Of a stretch of 5,823 bases of DNA, positions 1 through 5,730 are shown in pieces. Position numbers and translations under genes: made by a program. The notes below the pieces were generated by a model. The model was given only the letters and a program-made list of their open reading frames with translations. It searched no databases and was not told where the DNA came from. How positions within the stretch are numbered: position 1 is the first letter of the stretch; every line of letters begins with the position of its first letter. The DNA is from Clostridia bacterium (GTDB lineage: Bacteria > Bacillota > Clostridia > Oscillospirales > CAG-272): the NCBI GenBank assembly GCA_017559555.1, contig JAFYRH010000068.1, forward strand, positions 1-5,823. Reading direction: 5' to 3'.

Positions 1-1049
1 ACGGCTTGGATATTACCGGTCTCATAACCCGTGCGCTTGTCGGTGACAAGCGTGTAGGGCATAAAGACGTAGGAACGAATTTGTGCACCCCATTCAATGT
101 TGGTCTTGTTGCCTTGAATATCCTCAATCGTATCCAAACGCTCTTGAATTTTGATTTCCATAAGCTTGGATTTGAGCATACGCATAGCAGTTTCCTTGTT
201 TTGAAGCTGCGAACGCTCGGTTTGGCAACCAACAACAATGCCTGTGGGCTTGTGAACGATACGAATTGCCGAGTCGGTCTTGTTGATGTGCTGACCACCT
301 GCACCGCTGGAACGGTGAGCGGTTACTTCAATGTCCTCTTCACGAATGACAACTGCGTCAAGGTTTTCAAACTCGGGCATAACTTCAATAGATGCAAAGG
401 ATGTTTGACGGCGTCCGTTTGCATCAAAGGGGGAAACGCGAACCAAACGGTGAACGCCGTTCTCACTCTTGAGGTAGCCGTAAGCATTCAGACCCGTAAC
501 CATAATGGTTGCGCTCTTAATGCCTGCTCCGTCCCCGTCGAGCCAGTCGGTGAGTTTTACGTTAAAGCCGCGCTTTTCTGCCCAACGGGTAATCATGCGG
601 TAGAGCATTTGTGCCCAGTCTTGCGCCTCGGTGCCGCCTGCACCGGGGTGGAAGGATACAATGGCATTGCTCTTGTCGTACTCGCCCGAAAGGAGAACCT
701 CAATACGGCGGGTCTCTTCCTCGGCAACGATGGCATCAAGCTCGCTTTGTACTTCTTCTACGTAACTCTCGTCATTTTCTTCAATTGCCATCTCCGCTAA
801 AGCGATCGCATCCTCAAGACGCGCGCAAAGCTTTTCGTAGCCGGCAACCTTATCTTGACCTTGCTTAATGGTTTGGAGCACCTTGCTCGATTTTTCGGCA
901 CTGTTCCAAAAATCGGGAGCCTGTGTTTGTGCTTCAAGGTCAAAGAGTAATTCTTTGGTTTCTTCAATGCGCAAAGCGGAACCAAGCTCCGCAATGCTTT
1001 CTCTCATACCAAGCAACTTATACTTGGCATCTTCCAATGCAACGATCAA
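1..1049 (-). CDS. prfB: Peptide chain release factor 2 (RF2), C-terminus cut by window edge
   Basis: Class I release factor: it reads UGA and UAA in the ribosomal A site and triggers hydrolysis of peptidyl-tRNA. My translation is open from 1049 to the window edge (349 full codons). Visible landmarks are PDFW at residues 45-48, HPGAGGTEAQDW in the middle domain, the RF2 stop-codon tripeptide SPF at 206-208 (RF1 would have PxT), and the catalytic GGQ at 251-253 in SSGAGGQHINKTDSA. The last visible residues, YETGNIQA, lie about 20 residues before the usual end of the family. The start is TTG at 1049-1047, chosen because GGAGG lies 6 nt upstream and because the N-terminus then matches the family in length. 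Most bacterial prfB genes carry an in-frame UGA with a programmed +1 frameshift near codon 25. Here the frame is continuous, so that autoregulation is absent. It has its own promoter. Confidence 0.97.
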   Translation of the reverse strand, partial: MIVALEDAKYKLLGMRESIAELGSALRIEETKELLFDLEAQTQAPDFWNSAEKSSKVLQTIKQGQDKVAGYEKLCARLEDAIALAEMAIEENDESYVEEVQSELDAIVAEEETRRIEVLLSGEYDKSNAIVSFHPGAGGTEAQDWAQMLYRMITRWAEKRGFNVKLTDWLDGDGAGIKSATIMVTGLNAYGYLKSENGVHRLVRVSPFDANGRRQTSFASIEVMPEFENLDAVVIREEDIEVTAHRSSGAGGQHINKTDSAIRIVHKPTGIVVGCQTERSQLQNKETAMRMLKSKLMEIKIQERLDTIEDIQGNKTNIEWGAQIRSYVFMPYTLVTDKRTGYETGNIQA

Positions 1050-1055
1050 TTTTTA

Positions 1056-1060
1056 CCTCC
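1056..1060 (-). promoter_or_regulatory. prfB ribosome binding site that fixes the TTG start
   Basis: GGAGG lies 6 nt upstream of TTG (1049-1047). The nearest in-frame ATG is 14 codons further in (residue 15) and has no comparable site. An ATG at 1062-1060 overlaps the Shine-Dalgarno itself, is out of frame and stops after 14 codons. The TTG is therefore the best-supported start. Confidence 0.85.
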
Positions 1061-1103
1061 ATGCCACACGGGCAGTCTGTTACAAAATTTCTATATCTGT
1101 ACT

Positions 1104-1133
1104 ATTATATCACAAAAGTGGGGAGTTTTTCAA
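1104..1133 (-). promoter_or_regulatory. Sigma-A-type promoter of prfB with extended -10
   Basis: On the minus strand, TTGAAA (1133-1128), an 18-bp spacer, then TATAAT (1109-1104). TGA directly before the -10 makes an extended TGnTATAAT. The 30-40 bp upstream of the -35 are rich in A and T tracts and could act as an UP element. The predicted start of transcription is near 1097, giving a leader of about 48 nt. The promoter lies between the repeats and prfB, so prfB can be expressed independently of the upstream operon. Confidence 0.85.
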
Positions 1134-1180
1134 GTGGTTTTTACAAGTTTTTTAAAAAGTGCGTTTAGAACTGATAAACA

Positions 1181-1259
1181 ACTCCTAGGAGTGCCAAATA
1201 TCCCATCGCCAAACATACCCTCCGGGAGGGACCGCGATAGCGGTGGAAGGAGCCCGCGT
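1181..1259. repeat. Short palindromic intergenic element (block A)
   Basis: Three dyads are packed into about 80 bp. They are the perfect 12-bp palindrome ACTCCTAGGAGT (1181-1192), CCCTC-CGG-GAGGG (1218-1230), and ACCGC-GATA-GCGGT (1231-1244), followed by a GGAAGGAG tract (1245-1252). A 6-mer GCCAAA recurs at 1193 and 1208. The layout of a CTCC/GGAG arm next to a small GC-rich hairpin resembles dispersed palindromic repeats I recall from clostridial gut genomes. Membership in such a family is inference. No coding potential is evident. Confidence 0.6.
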
Positions 1260-1268
1260 AATGAATGG

Positions 1269-1496
1269 TCGATATGCCTTGCAAAACGCTATGCGTTATG
1301 CTCGGCTCGATATATTCTCGTTTCACTCGAATTCGATATGTTTTCCCGTTGGTCGAACTCGATATGATATAAATCCGCGCTCACGCAGTGAGCATATCGA
1401 GCGCTATGGCGCTATATCGAACGCGCAAGCGTATATCGAAAATCCGCGTGAGCGGATTTATATCGATGCTTTGCGCTTACGGGCGCAAAGCGCTTT
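1269..1496. repeat. Array of short hairpins with 4+4 inverted CGATAT/ATATCG punctuation (block B)
   Basis: The 6-mer CGATAT starts at 1270, 1308, 1334 and 1360. Its reverse complement ATATCG starts at 1394, 1414, 1433 and 1460. In the right half, each pair of neighbouring linkers encloses a hairpin: AGCGC-TATG-GCGCT (1400-1413), ACGC-GCAA-GCGT (1421-1432) and AAATCCGC-GTGA-GCGGATTT (1440-1459). GCTTTGCGC-TTACGG-GCGCAAAGC (1468-1491) follows the last linker. GCTCAC-GCA-GTGAGC (1379-1393) lies at the centre and AACGC-TAT-GCGTT (1285-1297) in the left half. The rest of the left half is degenerate. Two tetraloops (GCAA, GTGA) fit GNRA when read on the plus strand. The block enters the 3' end of the serine dehydratase gene. 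Confidence 0.75.
1366..1464. repeat. 13-bp perfect inverted repeat closing a multibranch fold
   Basis: GATATAAATCCGC (1366-1378) is the exact reverse complement of GCGGATTTATATC (1452-1464), and the two enclose 73 nt. Inside sit three small hairpins (1379-1393, 1400-1413, 1421-1432), so the transcript could form a closed multibranch junction. The right arm can instead pair locally with AAATCCGC at 1440-1447. The two folds exclude each other. Confidence 0.75.
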
Positions 1497-2745
1497 CAAC
1501 CCCCAATGTCGCCAGCCCACCCTCGGAAGTTTCCTTATAAAGATCTGACATATCGCGGCCGGTTTCCATCATGGCGCGCACGACCTTATCAAACGAGATC
1601 ATTCTCGTATCGGAAAGGAAGTCCGAAAGCGTTACCGCATTGATGGCACGCATTGCGGCAACTGCATTGCGTTCGATGCAGGGGATCTGCACAAGACCGC
1701 AAATGGGGTCACAAGTGAGACCAAGATGGTGCTCGATCGCAATTTCAGCGGCATATTCGATCTTATCAAGACTGAGTTGGAACAACTCACCAAGCGCCGC
1801 GGCAGCCATAGCACACGCGGTACCAATCTCGGCTTGGCATCCGCATTCCGCACCCGAAATAGATGCGTTTGTTTTTATCAAATTGCCAATGATGCCACCG
1901 GCGGCAAGCGCGCGAATGACCTCCCAATCGGCAAATCCGTTTTTGTGTTGCTCGTAGTATAGAACAGCAGGGAGCACACCCGATGCACCGCAAGTAGGAG
2001 CGGTTACGATATTTTCACCGGATGCATTTTGCTCGCTGACGGCAAACGCATAGGAGCAAACCAAACGGTCCTCGCGTGTCTCACTGCTCTCGCCAATAGA
2101 ACGGCGGTAATAAAGAACCTTCGCTTTTCTTTGCACGTGCAAGCCACCGGGGAGCTCGCCATCGCGCTCAAGACCGGCTTTGATGGAAGCCTTCATTGTC
2201 TCCCACATATCGGTCATATAGAGCCAAAAATCGGGGCCCTCATTTTCTTCGGCAAACTGCCAAAGGCGAATGTTCTTCTCCTCGCAATACGCGCGGATAT
2301 CGCTCCAAGTTTTGAGCGTGTAATGAATTTTCGGTGCTTCTGCCGCTTCACCGTCTACTTGAATACGACCGCCACCCACGCTCAAAATGCGCAAGCGACC
2401 AAATTCGCTTCCTTTGGAAAGAGCCACCACATCCATTGTGTTGGGGTGGGGAATATCCTCGCTGTCGGGATCCCAAATGATCTCGCAGGGCATAGGATAA
2501 AAGGTCTTGCGAATAATGGTATCGGTGCCGTGACCCTTGCCGGTTTTGGCAAGAGAACCGTAAAGCGTTACGCGAAATTCATCGGCTGCAGGGAACTTTT
2601 TCAAGCAAAGCTTGCACGCGCGCTCGGGACCGATGGTGTGCGAGCTCGAGGGACCGGGACCAACTTTATAAAGTTCTGTCAGGGATTCCATTCCGGGGAG
2701 TCGCGAGCCGTGATGTTGTGTATTGTTTTTGAAGATCTGTTTCAT
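1477..2745 (-). CDS. sdaA: L-serine ammonia-lyase (serine dehydratase), single-chain iron-sulfur type
   Basis: Converts L-serine to pyruvate and ammonia in the cytoplasm using a [4Fe-4S] cluster. It has 422 residues with both domains fused: an N-terminal beta-type domain with GPSSSHTIGP (31-40), then a catalytic alpha-type domain with SGENIVTAPTCGASGV (242-257), NASISGAECGCQAEIG (293-308) and EHHLGLTCDPICGLVQIPCIERN (338-360). Probable cluster ligands are C303, C345 and C356. Their spacing of 42 and 11 residues is the one I recall for the Legionella enzyme. The start is ATG at 2745 because AGGAGA lies 5 nt upstream. It adds about 18 residues before MESLTELYK, where homologues I recall begin. 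The gene follows rlmH by 20 bp, presumably in the same operon. The last codons lie inside the hairpin array, and there is no C-terminal cysteine. The family is certain. The symbol is by analogy. Confidence 0.95.
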   Translation of the reverse strand: MKQIFKNNTQHHGSRLPGMESLTELYKVGPGPSSSHTIGPERACKLCLKKFPAADEFRVTLYGSLAKTGKGHGTDTIIRKTFYPMPCEIIWDPDSEDIPHPNTMDVVALSKGSEFGRLRILSVGGGRIQVDGEAAEAPKIHYTLKTWSDIRAYCEEKNIRLWQFAEENEGPDFWLYMTDMWETMKASIKAGLERDGELPGGLHVQRKAKVLYYRRSIGESSETREDRLVCSYAFAVSEQNASGENIVTAPTCGASGVLPAVLYYEQHKNGFADWEVIRALAAGGIIGNLIKTNASISGAECGCQAEIGTACAMAAAALGELFQLSLDKIEYAAEIAIEHHLGLTCDPICGLVQIPCIERNAVAAMRAINAVTLSDFLSDTRMISFDKVVRAMMETGRDMSDLYKETSEGGLATLGVESALRP

Positions 2746-2765
2746 AAAAATCTCCTACTCAACTG

Positions 2766-3245
2766 TCATTTGTGATATTTTGTGCCCTTGAGAATGCCAA
2801 AGCAACGGTAAAGCATTTCAAGGAGCAATACGCGCATCATTTGATGCGGAAAAGTCAATTTTGATACCGAAAGACGCAAGTCGCAAGCCTTTTTGACTTC
2901 GTCCGAAAGCCCGAACGAGGAGCCGATGATGAGGCAAATAGAACCCGTATTGGCAAGTACGCCATCGAGCTTCGCGGCAAGATCCTCAGAGGAGAACTGT
3001 TGCCCCTCAACGCACATCGCAATTTTGTAAGAACGAGGAGGAATCGCCGCAAGAATGCGTTTTCCCTCATCCGCAAGTGCGGCTTTTATTTTGCCGTCAC
3101 TCGGGTTGTCGGGGAGCTTTGTTTCTTTGAGTTGCACAATCTCGGGCTTGCAAAAAGCACAAAGACGCTTCTCATATTCGGCAATGGCATCGCGCCAATA
3201 CGCCTCTTTGAGGTTGCCAACGGTAATTACGGTAACTTGAACCAT
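2766..3245 (-). CDS. rlmH: 23S rRNA (pseudouridine-1915 N3)-methyltransferase RlmH
   Basis: SPOUT-class, S-adenosylmethionine-dependent enzyme that methylates pseudouridine 1915 in helix 69 of 23S rRNA on assembled 70S ribosomes. It has 159 residues, the usual family length. Recognisable parts are the N-terminal strand MVQVTVITVGNLKE, the SAM-binding loop CLIIGSSFGLSDEV (104-117), the knot segment LSVSKLTFPHQMMRVLLLEMLYR (125-147), and the nearly invariant C-terminal YHK (157-159). The loop reads GSS where most homologues have GGS, a mild variation. The start at 3245 is supported by AGGAGA 5 nt upstream. It lies 13 bp after the WalJ-type gene, a neighbour relationship also known from Bacillus and Staphylococcus. 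The stop codon is TGA. Confidence 0.97.
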   Translation of the reverse strand: MVQVTVITVGNLKEAYWRDAIAEYEKRLCAFCKPEIVQLKETKLPDNPSDGKIKAALADEGKRILAAIPPRSYKIAMCVEGQQFSSEDLAAKLDGVLANTGSICLIIGSSFGLSDEVKKACDLRLSVSKLTFPHQMMRVLLLEMLYRCFGILKGTKYHK

Positions 3246-3258
3246 ATTTTTCTCCTAA

Positions 3259-4044
3259 TTAGAGCATTTCGGTGGGGAGCTCGGGGTGTGCGACAAACAC
3301 TTTTACGTCAGCATCTCCAACGGCACTTATGCATTCGTCATAAGCGATGTCGGGGGCGTTGTTTTCTTGACTCAAGTGCGCGAGCATCAACTTTTTTGTG
3401 CCTTTGGCACAAAGACGTGCGGCAAGAGCTGCAGAATCGGGATTGGAAAGATGCCCGCGTCGCGAAGCGATTCGCTTTTTGAGGTCATAAGGGTAGGGAC
3501 CTGTCATCAGCATATCGTAGTCGTGATTGCTTTCGAGAATGACGGCATCGCAACCCGAAAGACCTTCTTCAACTTCGGGTGTAACGTAGCCTATATCGGT
3601 TGCATATCCTATGCGATATGCAACGGCTCCGTCCGCGTCGGGAATTTCAATGCGATATCCCACCGATGCGCGACTGTCGTGCGGAGTGGGAAAGGAGGTT
3701 ACGTGCATGCCGCAAATCAATTCTTCATAAATGGGAGGGTGCATATTGAGGAGCGGCTCCACTGACGGATGCGGCAAAAGCTTGTACGCGCAACCAAAGG
3801 CAATATGCACGGGTACGGGGTGCTTTTTAAGGAAGACGGGCAGGGCACTTACGTGGTCGGTGTGCTCGTGTGTTACAAGAATCGCGCCAATGTCGTCGAC
3901 ATTGATACCGACCTCTGCGAGTGCACCGCACAACCGTTTTGCGTTTTTGCCGGCATCGATCAAAAGCGTTCCCGAGGGCGCAACGATGGCAAAGGAATTG
4001 CCCGTTGATCCCGAGTAAAGCGAAATGATGCGAATGTCACTCAT
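3259..4044 (-). CDS. walJ: WalJ/YycJ-family metallo-beta-lactamase-fold hydrolase
   Basis: Cytoplasmic MBL-fold protein of 261 residues with no signal peptide. It opens with the family's SxxSGSTGNSF segment (9-18). It then has the metal-binding THEHTDH (58-64), PHDS (121-124), ATDIGYV (148-154), ESNHDYDML (171-179), RGHLSN (196-201) and LAHLSQENN (221-229). The last four are typical of YycJ rather than of RNase Z or glyoxalase II. The true substrate is not settled: in Firmicutes the gene usually sits with the WalRK two-component genes, and a Bacillus homologue has been reported to act as a DNA exonuclease. I chose ATG at 4044 because it overlaps the previous stop as ATGA, has GGAGGG 9 nt upstream, and fits the family N-terminus. 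An upstream in-frame ATG at 4137 would overlap the neighbour by 97 bp. WalRK is absent from this window. Confidence 0.93.
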   Translation of the reverse strand: MSDIRIISLYSGSTGNSFAIVAPSGTLLIDAGKNAKRLCGALAEVGINVDDIGAILVTHEHTDHVSALPVFLKKHPVPVHIAFGCAYKLLPHPSVEPLLNMHPPIYEELICGMHVTSFPTPHDSRASVGYRIEIPDADGAVAYRIGYATDIGYVTPEVEEGLSGCDAVILESNHDYDMLMTGPYPYDLKKRIASRRGHLSNPDSAALAARLCAKGTKKLMLAHLSQENNAPDIAYDECISAVGDADVKVFVAHPELPTEML

Positions 4045-4400
4045 TGAAACATTCCCTCCAACATTGGCAGCAAGAACAAATACATCATATCCAAGCAAAA
4101 GGCCAAAACAATAGGGAAGATGACGGTAATCATCCAACGGGATTTATGTAAACGAGCGGCACAGTCGTCAATGAATTTTTGTTTTTCCTCATGCGACATC
4201 GTGTCGGGGAGATGTTCGGGCTTGAGGTTTTTGCCTACAAAACCGCGGTTGTAAATAGCAAATATAAGTGTCAGTACCGCGCCAACGGCGAGGTAGACGA
4301 TGTAAATGGGAAAATAAGGTGCCAAAGCAAAATAGGCAACCGAGAACAAAATCGAGTTCCCCACAAGCAAAATGGCGAGCCATTGGTTTTCGGGTTTCAT
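4041..4400 (-). CDS. Small three-helix membrane protein of unknown function
   Basis: I do not recognise a named family. The 119 residues show two adjacent hydrophobic helices (about 7-29 and 30-51). A charged loop of about 35 residues follows (NRGFVGKNLKPEHLPDTMSH, then EEKQKFIDDCAARLHKSR). A third helix (about 88-113) ends just before the C-terminus. There is no signal-peptidase site or catalytic motif. The loop carries more positive charge near the helix ends, so by the positive-inside rule it is probably cytoplasmic. The start at 4400 is supported by AGGAA 5 nt upstream and a 19-bp gap to galK. The longer frame to 4487 would run inside galK. The stop overlaps the walJ start by ATGA, so translation of the two is probably coupled, which hints at a shared process. 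The function is unknown. Confidence 0.85.
   Translation of the reverse strand: MKPENQWLAILLVGNSILFSVAYFALAPYFPIYIVYLAVGAVLTLIFAIYNRGFVGKNLKPEHLPDTMSHEEKQKFIDDCAARLHKSRWMITVIFPIVLAFCLDMMYLFLLPMLEGMFQ
4054..4059 (-). promoter_or_regulatory. Ribosome binding site fixing the walJ start
   Basis: GGAGGG lies inside the end of the membrane-protein gene, 9 nt before the ATG at 4044. The spacing is slightly long, consistent with help from termination-reinitiation at the ATGA overlap (4044-4041). Confidence 0.7.
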
Positions 4401-4405
4401 AAAAA

Positions 4406-4410
4406 TTCCT
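4406..4410 (-). promoter_or_regulatory. Ribosome binding site fixing the membrane-protein start
   Basis: AGGAA with a 5-nt TTTTT spacer precedes the ATG at 4400. It lies in the 19-bp gap after the galK stop and decides against the in-frame ATG at 4487, which is inside galK. Confidence 0.75.
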
Positions 4411-4419
4411 TTTTGAGTA

Positions 4420-5700
4420 TCAAAGTTTAATTGCACCAACGGGGCGAATGCGCAAAACCATGCAAGCGCCTTTGCCAAAAGCGGCATCCATCGCTTCGCG
4501 ATAAGAGGCTACGTCAAGGGAGGGGACAAATGCCTGAATGGTGCCTGCAAATCCACCGCCGTGTACACGCCAAGCTGCTTTTTTGCCTGCGAGCTGACGC
4601 TCGGAAAGACAAAGCGCCAACGAAAGACCTTGTTCCGCTACGTTCTTTGTGGTGTATACATTTTGCAAATAGCAGTAAGAGGAACGTCCGGATGCAATAA
4701 CGTTTGCAAAGAAAGCATCCAAGTCACCTCTCTTAAGAGCTTCTGTTTGCTCTGCTACGCGGCGGTTTTCCGAGAAGAAGTGCAGGGCGCGTAAAATAGC
4801 GCGGTCACCGTACTGTGCACGCAAAAGGGGAATGCTTGCAACAAAGCTTTCCTCTGCCAAATCGCGCAAAACAGACTTGCCGAAGTAGGCGGCAATACTC
4901 TTCATTTCACCGGGAACAGAAGCATAATCGTCGGTCAGGTCAGCGTGATTGCCGCCCGTGTTTGTAATGCAGAGATTATAACCTGCACCCGAAATATCCA
5001 CATCGAGCTTTTCAATAACGGGAGCGGTGGGATCTTCAAAATCGATGGCAACAATACCGCCAACGGCACAGGCAACTTGGTCCATCAGGCCGCAAGGCTT
5101 GCCAAAAAATACGTTTTCGGCATATTGTGCGATTTTGGCAATTTCGACGTTGTCGATTTCACCGTCATTGTAGATGTGATTGAGAATATTGCCAATCATA
5201 TCCTCAAATGCAGCCGAGGAAGAAATGCCGGAGCCTTTGAGTACGTTCGAGGTTGTAAAAGCATCAAAACCGCCAACAGCGTAACCGTTCTCGCGGAAGC
5301 CTGCAACCATTCCGGCGATTAACTCATCGGAATGTCCCTCGGGATTTTCGCGAGGAGTGGTGAAAACGTTGATGTCGATAACGTCCTCGTGGAAACCTTC
5401 ACTCTTTACGCGAATAATATCCTCGCTGTTGGGGGAGGCAACCGCAATAATGTCAAGGTCGATCGATGCGGCAATTACACGACCGTGGTTATGGTCTGTG
5501 TGGTTGCCCGAAAGCTCACTTCTGCCGGCAACCGAGTAGAGTGCTCCCTCGCGGTCATCCCCGTAGAGGGCAACAAAAGAATCGATGGCGGCGGCATAAC
5601 GTTCTTTTTGTTTTGCAACCGCTGCCTCGCCATAAATATAAGCCAAACGACCGTCGTATTCGCCATTCAAAAGGGCAGATTTGAGCGCATTGATCTTCAT
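4420..5700 (-). CDS. galK: Galactokinase (GHMP kinase family), clostridial type
   Basis: Phosphorylates alpha-D-galactose at C1 with ATP, the first committed step of the Leloir pathway. It has 426 residues and all GHMP motifs: the galactokinase signature as GRSELSGNHTDHNHG (59-73), the ATP phosphate loop GSGISSSAAFE (156-166), GLMDQ with the probable catalytic aspartate D207 (204-208), and the C-terminal glycine loop VHGGGFAGT (379-387). The classical signature reads GEHTDY. The GNHTDH version and a length above 400 fit a divergent clostridial galactokinase group that I recall from annotated genomes, so specificity for galactose is likely but not proven. The start at 5700 has a GGAAAGGA tract ending 10 nt upstream, and the N-terminus looks complete. 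It is the first gene after a strong promoter. No galT or galE is in the window. Confidence 0.9.
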   Translation of the reverse strand: MKINALKSALLNGEYDGRLAYIYGEAAVAKQKERYAAAIDSFVALYGDDREGALYSVAGRSELSGNHTDHNHGRVIAASIDLDIIAVASPNSEDIIRVKSEGFHEDVIDINVFTTPRENPEGHSDELIAGMVAGFRENGYAVGGFDAFTTSNVLKGSGISSSAAFEDMIGNILNHIYNDGEIDNVEIAKIAQYAENVFFGKPCGLMDQVACAVGGIVAIDFEDPTAPVIEKLDVDISGAGYNLCITNTGGNHADLTDDYASVPGEMKSIAAYFGKSVLRDLAEESFVASIPLLRAQYGDRAILRALHFFSENRRVAEQTEALKRGDLDAFFANVIASGRSSYCYLQNVYTTKNVAEQGLSLALCLSERQLAGKKAAWRVHGGGFAGTIQAFVPSLDVASYREAMDAAFGKGACMVLRIRPVGAIKL

Positions 5701-5730
5701 AACAGTATTTTCCTTTCCAAAATGGTTTTT

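Noticed and set aside
6..800. Long plus-strand open frame of 264 codons
   Set aside because: It is the antisense of prfB. The minus-strand frame carries GGQ, SPF and the other RF2 motifs without interruption.
938..947. CTCTTTGACC in prfB as a programmed frameshift site
   Set aside because: It looks like the CTT TGA C slip site, but the main frame reads CTC TTT GAC in phase. The frame that would meet the TGA has another TGA eight codons upstream, and the site lies about 10 residues too far downstream.
1018..1062. 14-codon frame from ATG at 1062 that a +1 shift would join to prfB
   Set aside because: Its ATG overlaps the Shine-Dalgarno, it has none of its own, the stop context is GTA TAA without a slippery CTT or an upstream SD-like tract, and the TTG start already gives the right N-terminal length.
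1440..1491. Intrinsic terminator after the serine dehydratase
   Set aside because: The hairpins are strong, but neither is followed on the minus strand by a proper T-run, and one contains the stop codon. Termination here is possible but not supported well enough to annotate.
1269..1496. CRISPR array
   Set aside because: The repeated unit is only 6-8 bp, changes orientation halfway, and the spacers are themselves hairpins. No cas gene is present.
1134..1548. Plus-strand open frames across the repeats
   Set aside because: Their translations come from hairpin arms and linkers, have low complexity, and show no Shine-Dalgarno. They are not genes.
2029..2775. Plus-strand open frame of 248 codons
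   Set aside because: Antisense shadow of the serine dehydratase, with no ribosome binding site or recognisable protein sequence.
4045..4137. N-terminal extension of the WalJ-type protein by 31 residues
   Set aside because: It would overlap the membrane-protein gene by 97 bp and does not resemble the family. The ATGA start with GGAGGG is better.
4401..4487. N-terminal extension of the membrane protein by 29 residues
   Set aside because: It lies mostly within galK in another frame. The ATG at 4400 has a good ribosome binding site.
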